DNA of 64,000 nt from Caballeronia sp. GAFFF1 (GCF_023630705.1 NZ_JALQEM010000001.1:62001-126000), one strand, 5' to 3'; shown: positions 44,894 to 54,389, numbered from the stretch's first letter. Translations and numbers: made by a program. The notes: generated by a model from the sequence alone, not told the origin.

Positions 44894-45835
44894 TCAATAA
44901 CCGCGCTTGAAATCCACGACGCCGCTGATTGCTTCGCCGCGCGCGAGCGCCCGGATCTTCGCGGCGATCTGCACGACGCTTTCCTCGCGCAACGTCTCCG
45001 CCGATATGTGCGGCGTGACGCTGACGCGCGAATGCCGCCAGAACGGATGATCGGCGGGCAGCGGCTCGGCATGGAACACGTCGAGCATCGCGTGGGACAA
45101 CTGCCCGCTGTCGAGCGCGGCGAGCAGGTCGGCGTCGACGACATGCGGGCCGCGCGCCACGTTCACCAGATACGCGCCGCGCGCGAGCCTGCCGAACGCG
45201 CGAGCATTCAGGATGCCTTCTGTATCCGGCGTATGCGGCAGCAGGTTGATGAGCACCTTCGCGCCGTCGAGAAAGGCATCGAATTGCTCAGGGCCGGCAT
45301 AGACCGCGACGCCTGCGATGTCCTTCGGCGTGCGGCTGTAGCCGCGCACCGGCACGCCCAGACCGACGAGCGAACGCGCCACTTCAGCGCCGAGCACGCC
45401 CAAGCCCAGCACGCCGACCGTGAAGGTCTTGCGCGCATGCTGCGGCAGTTTCTGCCAGCGGCCTTCGCGTTGCTGCTCGTCGTATTCGTCGAAGCGGCGC
45501 ATGAAGCGCAGCACGGCATAGGTCGCGTATTCGACCATCTGCTGCGCCATGCCGGTGTCTTCCAGACGCACGAGCATGGCGTTGGGCGGCAGCGTGCCCG
45601 GCTCCTTGCGTTCAACATCCAGAATGGCATCGACGCCCGCGCCGAGATTGAACACGGCCTTCAGATCCGGACGATCGGCGAAGAGCTCGCGCGGCGCGCG
45701 CCACACAACCGCATAGTCGGCGTGCGCGGTGTCGCCCGGTTGCCAGACGCGCACGTCCGCTTCGGGCAGTTCGCGCGCGAAGTCGCGCAGCCAGGCGTCG
45801 GTGTCGGTGTGTTGCTCGTAGAAGATGATCTTCAT
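44894..45835 (-). CDS. Glyoxylate/hydroxypyruvate reductase A-like dehydrogenase
   Basis: 313 aa from ATG 45835 (MKIIFYEQHTDTDAWLRDFA). D-isomer 2-hydroxyacid dehydrogenase: NAD(P)-binding GVLGLGVLGAEVARSL, LPHTPDTEGILNA, VNVARGPHVVDADLL (Arg), DVFHAEPLPADHPFW (Glu), and VTPHISAET (His). GhrA-type enzymes reduce glyoxylate or hydroxypyruvate with NADPH. It starts 5 bp after the VOC gene. Confidence 0.9.
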   Translation of the reverse strand: MKIIFYEQHTDTDAWLRDFARELPEADVRVWQPGDTAHADYAVVWRAPRELFADRPDLKAVFNLGAGVDAILDVERKEPGTLPPNAMLVRLEDTGMAQQMVEYATYAVLRFMRRFDEYDEQQREGRWQKLPQHARKTFTVGVLGLGVLGAEVARSLVGLGVPVRGYSRTPKDIAGVAVYAGPEQFDAFLDGAKVLINLLPHTPDTEGILNARAFGRLARGAYLVNVARGPHVVDADLLAALDSGQLSHAMLDVFHAEPLPADHPFWRHSRVSVTPHISAETLREESVVQIAAKIRALARGEAISGVVDFKRGY

Positions 45836-45840
45836 GCGGC

Positions 45841-46323
45841 TCACTTGGCGAACAACTGGCCGATGTCGTTGAACGCCTTGAATTCGAGCGCGTTGCCGCA
45901 CGGGTCGAGGAAGAACATTGTCGCCTGCTCGCCCACTTCGCCCTTGAAGCGGATATGCGGCTCGATGATGAACGTCGTCCCCACGCCCTTCAGGCGCTCG
46001 GCGAGCGCGTGCCAGTCGCCCATCGAGAGCACGACGCCGAAGTGGCGCACCGGCACGGCGTCGCCATCGACGGCGTTCTTCGGGGCGGGGCGCGCCTCGT
46101 CGGGCGAAAGATGCGCGACCAGTTGATGCCCGAAGAAATCGAAATCGACCCACTCCGGCGAACTGCGTCCTTCGGGACAGCCGAGCAATTCGCCGTAGAA
46201 CGCGCGGGCGTTCTCGAGACTGGTGACGGGGAAGGCGAGATGGAACGGCTGCAGCGTGCGTTGCGTCCTGGAATGGTCCGCGTGCTCGAAGCGGCCGGCG
46301 GATTCATCGGGTAGATCGGACAT
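45841..46323 (-). CDS. VOC-family (glyoxalase/bleomycin-resistance/dioxygenase) protein
   Basis: 160 aa. One paired beta-alpha-beta VOC module with [19 protein letters not shown] (metal His), a middle His in FGHQLVAH and VRHFGVVLS, and Glu in [10 protein letters not shown]. The order and length fit a dioxygenase/glyoxalase-like metal enzyme. It heads a two-gene unit with the reductase gene. Substrate unknown. Confidence 0.87.
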   Translation of the reverse strand: MSDLPDESAGRFEHADHSRTQRTLQPFHLAFPVTSLENARAFYGELLGCPEGRSSPEWVDFDFFGHQLVAHLSPDEARPAPKNAVDGDAVPVRHFGVVLSMGDWHALAERLKGVGTTFIIEPHIRFKGEVGEQATMFFLDPCGNALEFKAFNDIGQLFAK

Positions 46324-46470
46324 GGTGCCTCCCTGTGACGATTCGGATCATTTTACGGTGACGGCGCGCTCGGCGCGCGGCTGCGAATAACCAAATGACG
46401 ATTGAATCGTTCGCGGCCGCCCTGCATCACGCGAGAATGACGCCTGAACCCGACGCAGCGCGAGGCATGC

Positions 46471-47079
46471 ATGAACATGAACGACGAACCTTTCCGGCGG
46501 CCGGTGCTCGTGACCGTGCCCGGACTGCACGGCAGCGAAGGCGCGCACTGGCAGAGCTGGCTGGAGCGGCAATACGTGGAGGCATCGCGCGTCGAGCAGG
46601 CCGATTGGGACGCGCCGCATCTCGACGAGTGGGCGAGCGCCGTCGAAGCGCGGCTCGACGCCTTGCAGCGGCCTGTGGTGCTCGCCGCGCACAGCTTCGG
46701 CTGTCTCGCGGTCGCGCATGCGTTCAGGCGTGCGCGCAGCCGCGCGCTCTCTCGCGTGACCGGCGTGTTGCTGGTGGCGCCGGCGAGCCCGGACAAGTTC
46801 CGGCTCGCGGGCCGGTTCGAGCCACAGCGACTTGCTGTGCCGTCGATCGTGGTCGGCAGCGAGACGGATCCGTGGATGCCGGTCGACCGGGCGCGCGATC
46901 TCGCGCAGCATCTGGGCAGCGCGTTCGTGAATTTCGGCGATGCCGGGCACATCAACACGGCGGCGGGATTCGGTCCGTGGCCGCACGCGAAGTATCTCGT
47001 CGATACCCTCTCGCATTACGCGCCGCCCGAGGCGAACGGCGAGCGCGAGCGGTTGCCGCTTGAACATGCGTATGGCTGA
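46471..47079 (+). CDS. RBBP9/YdeN-family serine hydrolase
   Basis: 202 aa from ATG 46471; an in-frame ATG 2 codons later is possible. The alpha/beta hydrolase core includes VTVPGLHGSEGAHWQSW, the nucleophile Ser in LAAHSFGCLAVAHA, the Asp region VGSETDPWMP, and His in GHINTAAGFGPWP. A small cytosolic esterase-like protein of unknown physiological substrate. It precedes the sulfate-binding gene, separated by a terminator. Confidence 0.87.
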   Translation: MNMNDEPFRRPVLVTVPGLHGSEGAHWQSWLERQYVEASRVEQADWDAPHLDEWASAVEARLDALQRPVVLAAHSFGCLAVAHAFRRARSRALSRVTGVLLVAPASPDKFRLAGRFEPQRLAVPSIVVGSETDPWMPVDRARDLAQHLGSAFVNFGDAGHINTAAGFGPWPHAKYLVDTLSHYAPPEANGERERLPLEHAYG

Positions 47080-47109
47080 TGCTGCTTAAGCGCATCCGAT
47101 AACATACAT

Positions 47110-47140
47110 GGCCGCCTGCGAGCGGCCTTTCGCTTTTTTT
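47110..47140 (+). terminator. Rho-independent terminator before sbp
   Basis: A 6-bp stem GGCCGC/GCGGCC (47110-47115 and 47122-47127) followed by TTTCGCTTTTTTT. It ends the serine hydrolase transcript and supports placing the sbp start downstream at 47153 rather than at 47108, which would lie across the hairpin. Confidence 0.8.
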
Positions 47141-47152
47141 GACGGGGAACTC

Positions 47153-48151
47153 ATGGCGGCATTCAGGCAAGTCGCGCTCGCGACATTGATCATGGCGACG
47201 GGCGTCGCGCACGCGGACACTACGCTGCTCAACGTCTCCTACGACGTAACGCGCGAGCTATACAAGGACATCGACGCGGCCTTCGTCGCGGACTACAAGA
47301 AGCGGACCGGCGAGACGGTTTCGGTGAGGCAGTCGCATGGCGCGTCGAGCGCGCAGGCGCTGTCGGTGATGCAGGGCTTGCAGGCGGACGTCGTGACGAT
47401 GAATCAGCCGAACGACATCGACCTGCTCGCGGAGCGCGGGCAACTCGTGCCGGCGAACTGGCGCACCCGACTGCCGAACGGCAGCGCGCCGTACACCACG
47501 ACGATGGTCTTCCTCGTGCGCCACGGCAACCCGAAGCACATCAAGGACTGGAGCGATCTTGCGCGGCCGGGCGTGCAGGCAATCATCGCGAATCCGAAGA
47601 CATCGGGTAACGGACGCTACACCTATCTCGCCGCGTGGGGCTACAAGAAACAGCAGGGCGCGACCGACGCGCAGGCGCAGGACTTCGAGAAGGCGATCTT
47701 CGCGAACGTGCCGGTGCTCGACACCGGCGGGCGCGGCGCGACGACGACGTTCACGCAGCGCGGCATCGGCGATGTGCTCGTGACGTTCGAGAACGAAGTG
47801 GGGCTGATCGAAGCGGGTGCGGGCGCGAAGGACTTCGACGCGGTGTATCCGTCGTCGAGCTTGCTGGCGGAGCCGCCGGTTTCGATCGTCGATAAGGTGG
47901 TGGACAAGCGCGGCACGCGCAAGGAGGCGCAGGCGTATCTCGACTTCTTGTACACGCCGCAAGCTCAGGAGATCATCGCGCAGCATCATTTGCGGCCGCG
48001 TAATGCGGACGTGCTCGCGAAGCACGCGAGCGAATTCAAGCCGCTGAAGACGTTTACGGTGGAGCAGGTGTTCGGGAACTGGCAGAAGGCGCAGCAGACG
48101 CATTTTGCGGACGGCGGTACGTTTGATCAGGTCGTCGCCGACAAAAAGTAG
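47153..48151 (+). CDS. sbp: Periplasmic sulfate-binding protein of an ABC importer
   Basis: 332 aa from ATG 47153. Signal peptide MAAFRQVALATLIMATGVAH, cleaved before ADTTLLNVSYDVTREL. The body has the sulfate/thiosulfate-binding family stretches SHGASSAQALSVMQGLQADV, NPKTSGNGRYTYLAAWGY and TFENEVGLIEAG. It delivers sulfate to the CysTWA permease. In many relatives sbp is followed by cysT-cysW-cysA, but here the next genes are a type VI module on the other strand, so the partners must be elsewhere. Confidence 0.93.
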   Translation: MAAFRQVALATLIMATGVAHADTTLLNVSYDVTRELYKDIDAAFVADYKKRTGETVSVRQSHGASSAQALSVMQGLQADVVTMNQPNDIDLLAERGQLVPANWRTRLPNGSAPYTTTMVFLVRHGNPKHIKDWSDLARPGVQAIIANPKTSGNGRYTYLAAWGYKKQQGATDAQAQDFEKAIFANVPVLDTGGRGATTTFTQRGIGDVLVTFENEVGLIEAGAGAKDFDAVYPSSSLLAEPPVSIVDKVVDKRGTRKEAQAYLDFLYTPQAQEIIAQHHLRPRNADVLAKHASEFKPLKTFTVEQVFGNWQKAQQTHFADGGTFDQVVADKK

Positions 48152-48264
48152 ATGCGGTGCAAGCCGCGCTGCGCTCCATTTCTCCTGAGGCGCGAAGTGA
48201 TCGAGCACTTCCGGGTGAGAGCCTTTTATCGCCTGGAAGTGAGCGTTTCGCAGCACTACGCTGC
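48152..48264. other. Convergent sbp/membrane-protein gap with competing inverted repeats
   Basis: 113 bp. GAAGTG (48194-48199) can pair with CACTTC (48206-48211), and CACTTCC (48206-48212) can alternatively pair with GGAAGTG (48235-48241). No T-run follows either hairpin, so termination is uncertain. Confidence 0.35.
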
Positions 48265-48588
48265 CTATTGAGTAAACATGCCGCTAAAAAAGTAAAGGGC
48301 AACGATCACGCCTGTCAGCGATAGCGCATGGTAAGACCAACGCTTGACGCTCCACCTACGCCAGGCGTAAGCGTTCAGCGTTGCGCCCAAAGTGGCCGGG
48401 CCGAAGATGAACACATACAGCATGGGCCAGTTGTACCAGGCTAGCGGACACTGTCCCAGTTCATTGCATCCATGCGCCACAGGTTGCGGCGCGCGAAGCC
48501 AATCAATATGGCTCAATGCGACTAGGCATATCCACGTGATAAAGAGGCCGTAGCAAAATCCGACAACGCCGACCGCCAGCCGCTTCAC
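48265..48588 (-). CDS. Three-helix membrane protein in the immunity position after tae4
   Basis: 107 aa with a GTG start that overlaps the Tae4 stop (GTGA). Predicted membrane helices are at about residues 5-26, 52-73 and 87-104. The 28-51 loop contains Cys41 and Cys47 and, by the positive-inside rule (RRWSVKRW between helices 2 and 3), would face the periplasm. No signal peptide. The position implies protection against the amidase, but known Tai4 immunity proteins are soluble and periplasmic, so this would be a different type. AT-richer than the flanks. Confidence 0.7.
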   Translation of the reverse strand: MKRLAVGVVGFCYGLFITWICLVALSHIDWLRAPQPVAHGCNELGQCPLAWYNWPMLYVFIFGPATLGATLNAYAWRRWSVKRWSYHALSLTGVIVALYFFSGMFTQ

Positions 48589-49202
48589 TTGATCTCCCAG
48601 AAGAGAATGGCCTTAGCCCTGCCGAGGTCGGAGTAACCTACGTTTGTCCAGGGAATGTGCGCACTCGCTATTCCGACTCGCCGGCCGATAACGCCCAGAA
48701 GGCCTTCGCCGCTGGAGATGGTGAGTCGGCTGCCATTCCAGAGATCAATGTGACCGCCGCTAGCGTTAGCCGTGCTTTCGCCGTCGCGCGCCCAGTATCG
48801 CGAGAACTCGATGATACCCGTGCGACCTTCGACTCTTTTCTCCCAGTCCGCCCCGGTAATGTCCTCGGCCCTTGGCAGACCGGCGAATGGCTGGAGCTGG
48901 AGCCATTGCGCCAATTCATCGGCCCGGGTAGCAGTCGGCTTCCCATTGAGCAAGATGCGCCCGAGCTTCCCACCGGACACCGGCCGAACGAGTCTCTCCG
49001 AGAAGGACTTCATGCCGATCCCGACGCGTTGGAGCGTCACGCTCATGCGAATGGCGCATTGGTTGTCATAGGCTGGATTGTCGTACGGATCACCACTTGG
49101 GTAGTTAGCCCACAGTTCCGCAAATGTGACGGACCTGAGCGGCACTTCCTTAACGGAGCCCGGCGTGTTGTTCGTTCGTACGATGGTTTTTCCGTTCGGC
49201 AT
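48585..49202 (-). CDS. tae4: Type VI secretion amidase effector, Tae4 family
   Basis: 205 aa from the ATG at 49202, which overlaps the PAAR stop (TGATG) and has GAGGG 9 nt upstream; an ATG three codons earlier (49211) is also possible. Tae4 features: FAELWANYPSG, catalytic Cys49 in NPAYDNQCAIRMSV, and His151 with Asp153 in SGGHIDLWNG, ending FWEIK. The family cleaves the D-Glu-mDAP bond of peptidoglycan in rival cells. It lies between a PAAR gene and a possible immunity gene. The third catalytic residue was not assigned. Confidence 0.87.
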   Translation of the reverse strand: MPNGKTIVRTNNTPGSVKEVPLRSVTFAELWANYPSGDPYDNPAYDNQCAIRMSVTLQRVGIGMKSFSERLVRPVSGGKLGRILLNGKPTATRADELAQWLQLQPFAGLPRAEDITGADWEKRVEGRTGIIEFSRYWARDGESTANASGGHIDLWNGSRLTISSGEGLLGVIGRRVGIASAHIPWTNVGYSDLGRAKAILFWEIK

Positions 49203-49849
49203 CACGTCCATCCCTCATGAGCCAAGGCATCGTCGCCCCAATGAACCGTATAGCTCGTTACGTCATCCGTGAATATGCGCGGTAATAAGCCGGCAAACTC
49301 AATGCGCCCGCTGTAGACCGCGCCCGCCGATGTCTCTATGACATACGGATAACCGATAAGCGAACCCCGAGCGCTCGCGGCGAGCACTTGTTCGCTGTAA
49401 TCTGACGTCGGGCCACTACCGGGCGAACTGGCGTCGTTTTCTGCCAGCGTGGCGGATTCTTCCGCAGTGAAACTCATGGACATGTTTCGCTCGGCGTAGA
49501 ACACCGGCGCGGGACTGCATCCACAGACGTTGATGTCGCCGCTCAGCGCCCATTGCTTGCCGTTGGGCCCCGTTCCGGCATGCCGGGGCCCGCGCGGCGC
49601 GATAAAGCCTGCTCGCTTGCAGGCATTGCAGTATGTGCTCATGCCGAGCGTTGCGATTTCTACGCGCGGGGGCGGGTTGGAACACGTAACGGTAGCGAGG
49701 CCTTGGGTGATGACGGCATCTCCCGCCCGGTCACCTTTGGCCAGAAATGAACGCTTCAATGTTGGATCATTTTTCGAGAGTGGTTGAAGGGTCGGCGCGC
49801 AAATGAAGGATCGGAAGACGCTGCGTAGACCGGCCACAACCTGCCGCAT
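49202..49849 (-). CDS. PAAR-domain type VI spike-tip protein
   Basis: 215 aa from ATG 49849; TTG at 49861 is an in-frame alternative, and a TTG further in would begin LKRSFLAKGDRAG. The PAAR region (about residues 31-125) has VITQGLATVTCS, CNACKRAGFI, WALSGDINVCGC and SPAPVFYAER. The C-terminal 50 residues (GYPYVIETSAGAVYSGRIEF, then VHWGDDAL) look like the small beta-sandwich found behind PAAR domains in Burkholderia. It would cap VgrG and carry the effector. No VgrG or T6SS structural gene is in the window. Confidence 0.82.
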   Translation of the reverse strand: MRQVVAGLRSVFRSFICAPTLQPLSKNDPTLKRSFLAKGDRAGDAVITQGLATVTCSNPPPRVEIATLGMSTYCNACKRAGFIAPRGPRHAGTGPNGKQWALSGDINVCGCSPAPVFYAERNMSMSFTAEESATLAENDASSPGSGPTSDYSEQVLAASARGSLIGYPYVIETSAGAVYSGRIEFAGLLPRIFTDDVTSYTVHWGDDALAHEGWT

Positions 49850-50152
49850 ATTCGTGGCCAATTTCCACCAACGTTGTTTCGTTATCCTTGGTTTTCAGCA
49901 CCCACTGTCGCTATGCTCGATTCTCGTTCGAGTGAAAGCGTTAGGATACGAGAGCAGCGTGGAACTTCAAGTGGACGCCGGTCGACGCATGCCGAAATCG
50001 ACAAACTATGACGAGATTCTTCAATGCGCAGCGGCCGACGTGGTTGAAAGACAGAGACTTGCGGCGACGGCGATACGTCGAGCACATCGCCGCCGTTAGA
50101 AGATGACCCTCGCTGGGCTCGCGACCACCGACACAAGCCCCGCGCTTAACGC
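49850..50152. other. AT-richer gap upstream of the PAAR gene
   Basis: 303 bp between the PAAR gene start and the bioB stop. It must contain the promoter for the PAAR-tae4 unit; no clear -35/-10 pair was found. A plus-strand frame (49989-50099, MPKSTNYDEILQCAAADVVE) is 36 aa long and unconvincing. No tRNA or attachment-site repeat was recognised at this edge. Confidence 0.4.
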
Positions 50153-51190
50153 TCAATCCCCGCAGTGCCGCGCCGCCGTTTCGTGCGCCGCTTCCGCCCG
50201 CATTCCCAGCCGCTCGATAAGCTTCCGGTCCGCTTCCGCCTGCGGATTACTCGTCGTCAACAGTTGATCGCCGTAGAAGATCGAATTCGCGCCCGCCGCG
50301 AAGCAAAGCGCCTGCAACGCCTCGTCCATCTGCTCGCGGCCCGCTGACAAACGCACCATCGCCTTCGGCATCGTGATGCGCGCCACCGCGATCGTGCGCA
50401 CGAACTCGAACGGATCGAGCGCCTCGGTGCCGGTCAGCGGCGTGCCCGCCACCTGCACGAGATTGTTGATCGGCACCGACTCCGGATACGGCTCCATGTT
50501 CGCGAGTTGCGAAATGAGACCCGCGCGCTCGCGACGCGATTCGCCCATGCCCACGATCCCGCCGCAACACACGTTGATGCCCGCATCGCGCACGTGCTCC
50601 AGCGTATCGAGGCGGTCCTGATACGTGCGCGTCGAGATGATCTGCCCGTAGAACTCCGGCGACGTGTCGAGGTTGTGGTTGTAGTAATCGAGGCCCGCAT
50701 CGCGCAATGCCTGCGCCTGATGCGACTCCAGCATGCCGAGCGTCACGCACGTTTCGAGGCCCATCGCCTTCACGCCGCGAATCATTTCCTTGATCGGCTC
50801 CAGATGGCGGTCCTTCGGATTGCGCCACGCCGCGCCCATGCAAAAGCGCGTCGCGCCGTTGGCCTTCGCGGTTTCGGCGGCCTTCAGCACGGCATCGACT
50901 TCCATCAGCTTGTCGGCCTTCACGCCCGTATCGTGATGCACGGACTGCGGGCAGTACGCGCAATCTTCCTCGCAGCCGCCCGTCTTGATCGACAACAGCG
51001 TGGAAAGCTGTACGGCATTCGGATCGAAGTGCTCGCGATGCACCGTCTGCGCACGATACAGCAAGTCGTTGAACGGCAGTTCGTAGAGCGCGACGACATC
51101 GGCGACGCGCCAGCGCGCGGGCGCTTGCGTCGGCGTTTGCGCGTGCGAATGAGCGGGTTGAGCGGTGCCGGCAGTGAGAGTCTGCGTCAT
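50153..51190 (-). CDS. bioB: Biotin synthase
   Basis: 345 aa. Radical-SAM cluster motif CEEDCAYC (Cys73, 77, 80), with [27 protein letters not shown] and [10 protein letters not shown]. It inserts sulfur into dethiobiotin using a second [2Fe-2S] cluster. The N-terminal 26 residues (Thr/Ala/Pro/His-rich) are an unconserved extension. Last gene of the bioA-bioF-bioD-bioB operon, 6 bp after bioD. Confidence 0.98.
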   Translation of the reverse strand: MTQTLTAGTAQPAHSHAQTPTQAPARWRVADVVALYELPFNDLLYRAQTVHREHFDPNAVQLSTLLSIKTGGCEEDCAYCPQSVHHDTGVKADKLMEVDAVLKAAETAKANGATRFCMGAAWRNPKDRHLEPIKEMIRGVKAMGLETCVTLGMLESHQAQALRDAGLDYYNHNLDTSPEFYGQIISTRTYQDRLDTLEHVRDAGINVCCGGIVGMGESRRERAGLISQLANMEPYPESVPINNLVQVAGTPLTGTEALDPFEFVRTIAVARITMPKAMVRLSAGREQMDEALQALCFAAGANSIFYGDQLLTTSNPQAEADRKLIERLGMRAEAAHETAARHCGD

Positions 51191-51196
51191 GTGAGT

Positions 51197-51898
51197 TCAG
51201 TCCTTGAGATGAAGCGTGTCGAGCAGCGTGTGCACGTCGAGGTGATCGGCGGCGGGCGCCGCATCGCGCGACGTGAGATGCGGAATCACGCCCAGAAGCG
51301 GCGCGGCGATGCGTTGCTTGAGCGTGGCGATGTTTTCGTCGGGATACAGCATATTCGGATCGACGCGATTGGCCACCCAGCCCGCGAGCGTCAGCCCGCG
51401 CGCAGCAATCGCTTCGGCGGTCAGAAGCGCATGGCTGATGCAGCCGAGCCGCATGCCGACGACGAGCACCACCGGCACGTTCAGCGCAATGGCGAGATCG
51501 GCGGTGTCGTGCGTCTCGTCGAGCGGCACGCGAAAGCCGCCGACGCCTTCCACCACGACGATATCCGCGAGCGTCGAAGCCGCGCGGTGCGCGTCCACGA
51601 TGCGCCCGATATCCAGCGCGATGCCTTCGCGCGCCGCCGCGATATGCGGCGCGATCGGCTCGCGCATCATGAACGGCGTGCGCGTGTCGGGCGGCAGCGC
51701 GACCGTTGCGGCGGCGTCCAGTTGATCGGCGTCTTCGTTGTGCAGCATGCCATTGCGCATGACGGCGCCGGAGGCGATCGGCTTCATCGCGGCGGCGCGA
51801 AGCCCGGCGCGCGCCAAGCCGTGCAGCAGCGCGCAGGAGACGAAGGTCTTGCCGATCTCCGTATCGGTGCCGGCGACGAAAAGGGATAGAGCGGTCAT
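51197..51898 (-). CDS. bioD: Dethiobiotin synthetase
   Basis: 233 aa. P-loop [20 protein letters not shown] near the N-terminus, MKPIASG, and [11 protein letters not shown]. It closes the ureido ring from 7,8-diaminopelargonic acid with ATP and CO2. ATGA overlap with bioF upstream, and 6 bp before bioB. Confidence 0.97.
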   Translation of the reverse strand: MTALSLFVAGTDTEIGKTFVSCALLHGLARAGLRAAAMKPIASGAVMRNGMLHNEDADQLDAAATVALPPDTRTPFMMREPIAPHIAAAREGIALDIGRIVDAHRAASTLADIVVVEGVGGFRVPLDETHDTADLAIALNVPVVLVVGMRLGCISHALLTAEAIAARGLTLAGWVANRVDPNMLYPDENIATLKQRIAAPLLGVIPHLTSRDAAPAADHLDVHTLLDTLHLKD

Positions 51899-53085
51899 AG
51901 CGTGTTCAAAGCGTGGTCGAGACGGTCGAGGTCTTCGCGGCTATGCGCGGCGGAAAGCGAAATGCGCAGGCGCGACGTGCCCGACGGAACCGTCGGCGGT
52001 CGAATGGCGGGCACCCAAAGTCCGTGCGCGTCGAGCGCGGCGGCGATGGCGAGCGTTTCGTCGTTGCCGCCGATCACGAGCGGCTGCACTGCGGTCTCCG
52101 AATCCACCGGAAGCCAGCGCGTGCGCTTCAGCATGGCGCGCGTGATGTCGATGAGCGTGGCGAGATGCGCGCGGCGCGCGTCGCCTTCATCGCCCGCAAT
52201 GATACGGATACTCGCCGACACCGCATGCGCGACCGCAGGCGGCGAAGCCGTCGTGAAGATATACGGACGCGCGCGCTGCACGAGCCATTCGATGACGGTG
52301 GCGTGCGCAGCGACGAACGCGCCCGCCACGCCCGCCGCCTTCCCGAGCGTGCCCACATAGACGAGATGCGGCGAGCGCAGCGCGAAGTGCGCGAGCGCGC
52401 CGCGACCTTGCGGGCCGAGCACGCCGAAGCCGTGCGCGTCGTCGACGACGAGCCACGCGCCGTACTTCTGCGCCAGTTCGACGAGACCCGCGAGCGGCGC
52501 AATGTCGCCGTCCATGCTGAAGACCGTGTCGGTGACGATGAGTTTCGTCGCGGTCTCGTCGCGCGAGGCGTCCAGCATGGCGTCGAGCGCGGCGAGGTCC
52601 GCGTGCGGATAAATCTGCGTTTGCGCGCGGGAAAGCCGCGCGCCGTCGATCAGCGAAGCGTGATTCAGCGCGTCCGAGAACACGAGCGTGCCGCGCCCGG
52701 CCAGCGTCGTGAGCACGGCGAGATTCGCCATGTAGCCGGTGCTGAAGTAGAGCGCCCGAGGATCGTCGACGAAGCCGCCCGAGAACGCGGCCAGATCGTC
52801 TTCGAGTCGAGCATGAGCGCGCGAATGACCGCCGAGCAGATGCGAACCGCCGCTGCCCGCGCCGTAAAGCGCAGCGCCTTCGGCGAGCGCCGCGCGGATC
52901 GCTTCGTGCGCCGCGAGGCCGAGATAGTCGTTGCTCGCGAAGCCGATCATCGCGCGGCCATCGACGGTCATATGCGCCGAATTCGCGCCGTCGATGATCC
53001 TGCGACGGCGGCGCAGTCCGCGTGCGTCGATATCGGCGAGCCCTTGTTTCAGCGTGTCGAAAAGCGCCTGCGTGGTGTCGTTCAT
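51895..53085 (-). CDS. bioF: 8-amino-7-oxononanoate synthase
   Basis: 396 aa from ATG 53085 ([20 protein letters not shown]). PLP alpha-oxoamine synthase fold: [47 protein letters not shown], and the PLP Lys in [14 protein letters not shown]. It condenses pimeloyl-thioester with alanine. It overlaps bioA and bioD by 4 bp each. Confidence 0.97.
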   Translation of the reverse strand: MNDTTQALFDTLKQGLADIDARGLRRRRRIIDGANSAHMTVDGRAMIGFASNDYLGLAAHEAIRAALAEGAALYGAGSGGSHLLGGHSRAHARLEDDLAAFSGGFVDDPRALYFSTGYMANLAVLTTLAGRGTLVFSDALNHASLIDGARLSRAQTQIYPHADLAALDAMLDASRDETATKLIVTDTVFSMDGDIAPLAGLVELAQKYGAWLVVDDAHGFGVLGPQGRGALAHFALRSPHLVYVGTLGKAAGVAGAFVAAHATVIEWLVQRARPYIFTTASPPAVAHAVSASIRIIAGDEGDARRAHLATLIDITRAMLKRTRWLPVDSETAVQPLVIGGNDETLAIAAALDAHGLWVPAIRPPTVPSGTSRLRISLSAAHSREDLDRLDHALNTL

Positions 53086-54389
53086 GCGGCGCACTCCGCG
53101 AGCGTGGCGTCGAGCGTATCGAGCGTGCGGTGCGCCAGCAGCGCGAGTTCGTCGTCGGAGAGAATGTACGGCGGCATCATGTACACCGTCTTGCCGATGG
53201 GACGCATCAGCAGTTCTCGCTGCAACGCGTTTGCGAAAAAGCGGCGCGAGAACGCGGCATCTTCGGTATCGACATCGAATGCGAAGATCGTGCCGCGCTC
53301 GCGGAAGTTGCGCGTGCGCGCGTGCTTCGCGAGCGGATGCAACGCTTCGCGCAGCAGCGCCGACTTGCACCGGTTTTCGGCGAGCACGTTCGCGCTTTCG
53401 AACAAGTCGAGCGTCGCGAGCGCGGCGCGGCACGCGAGCGGATTGCCCGTGTACGAATGCGAATGCAGAAAGCCGCGCGTGATGTCGTCGTCGTAGAAGG
53501 CGGCGTAGATTGCATCGCGCGTGAGCACGAGCGAAAGCGGCAGATAGCCGCCGCTGATGCCCTTCGACAGGCACACGAAGTCCGGCCACACGCCCGCCTG
53601 CTCGCACGCGAAGAAGGTGCCGGTGCGCCCACAGCCGACCGCGATTTCATCGGCGATCAGATGCACGCCGAACTCGTCGCACAGCGCGCGCAGGCGCGTG
53701 AGATACGACGCGTCGTACATCGCCATGCCGGCCGCGCACTGCACGAGCGGCTCGACGATCACGGCGGCAAGATGCGCCGCGCGTTCGGTGAACAGCGCGC
53801 GCATCGCTTCGATCGCCTCGTCCACGCCCGCCGACGCCGGCGATGCGACCACATGCGCGTGGCGAATCAGCGGATCGTAAGCGTCCTTGAAGAGCGCGAC
53901 GTCCGTCACGCCGAGCGCGCCGATGGTCTCGCCGTGATAGCTGTTCGCGAGACACGCGAATTCGCGCTTCTCGCTCTGGCCGCGATTGCGCCAGAAGTGA
54001 AAGCTCATCTTCAGCGCGATCTCGACCGCCGAAGCGCCGTCCGACGCGAAGAACGCGTGGCCGAGCGTCTTCTGCGTGAGCGCGGAAAGACGCTCCGCCA
54101 GTTCGACGGCGCTCGCGTGCGTGCAGCCCGCGAGCATCGCGTGTTCGAGCGTGTCGAGCTGATCCTTGAGCGCGCGGTTGATGTCGGGATTCGCGTGGCC
54201 GAAAAGATTGACCCACCACGAACTGATGGCGTCGAGATAGCGGTTGCCCGCCGGATCGTAGAGCCACGCGCCCTTGCCGCGTGCGATCGGTACGAGCGGC
54301 ATGCGCTCGTGATGCTTCATCTGGGTACACGGGTGCCACACGGCGGCGAGCGAACGCGCGACCCAGTCTTGATTGGCTTCTGTGTTCAA
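53082..54389 (-). CDS. bioA: Adenosylmethionine-8-amino-7-oxononanoate transaminase
   Basis: 435 aa from a TTG at 54389 ([20 protein letters not shown]), with GGGAG 5 nt upstream; there is no in-frame ATG that fits, and the frame above reads as unconserved basic sequence. Motifs: [56 protein letters not shown], and PLP Lys in [12 protein letters not shown]. It transfers the SAM amino group to KAPA. First gene of bioAFDB, so the TTG start may lower operon translation. Confidence 0.95.
   Translation of the reverse strand: MNTEANQDWVARSLAAVWHPCTQMKHHERMPLVPIARGKGAWLYDPAGNRYLDAISSWWVNLFGHANPDINRALKDQLDTLEHAMLAGCTHASAVELAERLSALTQKTLGHAFFASDGASAVEIALKMSFHFWRNRGQSEKREFACLANSYHGETIGALGVTDVALFKDAYDPLIRHAHVVASPASAGVDEAIEAMRALFTERAAHLAAVIVEPLVQCAAGMAMYDASYLTRLRALCDEFGVHLIADEIAVGCGRTGTFFACEQAGVWPDFVCLSKGISGGYLPLSLVLTRDAIYAAFYDDDITRGFLHSHSYTGNPLACRAALATLDLFESANVLAENRCKSALLREALHPLAKHARTRNFRERGTIFAFDVDTEDAAFSRRFFANALQRELLMRPIGKTVYMMPPYILSDDELALLAHRTLDTLDATLAECAA

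Noticed and set aside
43919-46126. A 735-codon open frame on the plus strand.
   Set aside because: It lies antisense to HMG-CoA lyase, the reductase and the VOC gene, each with clear motifs. Its translation is His/Arg/Asp-rich with no domain, as expected from high-GC shadow frames.
49989-50099. A 36-codon plus-strand frame next to the type VI module, considered as an immunity or transposase relic.
   Set aside because: Too short, with no motif and no ribosome binding site; opposite strand to the module.
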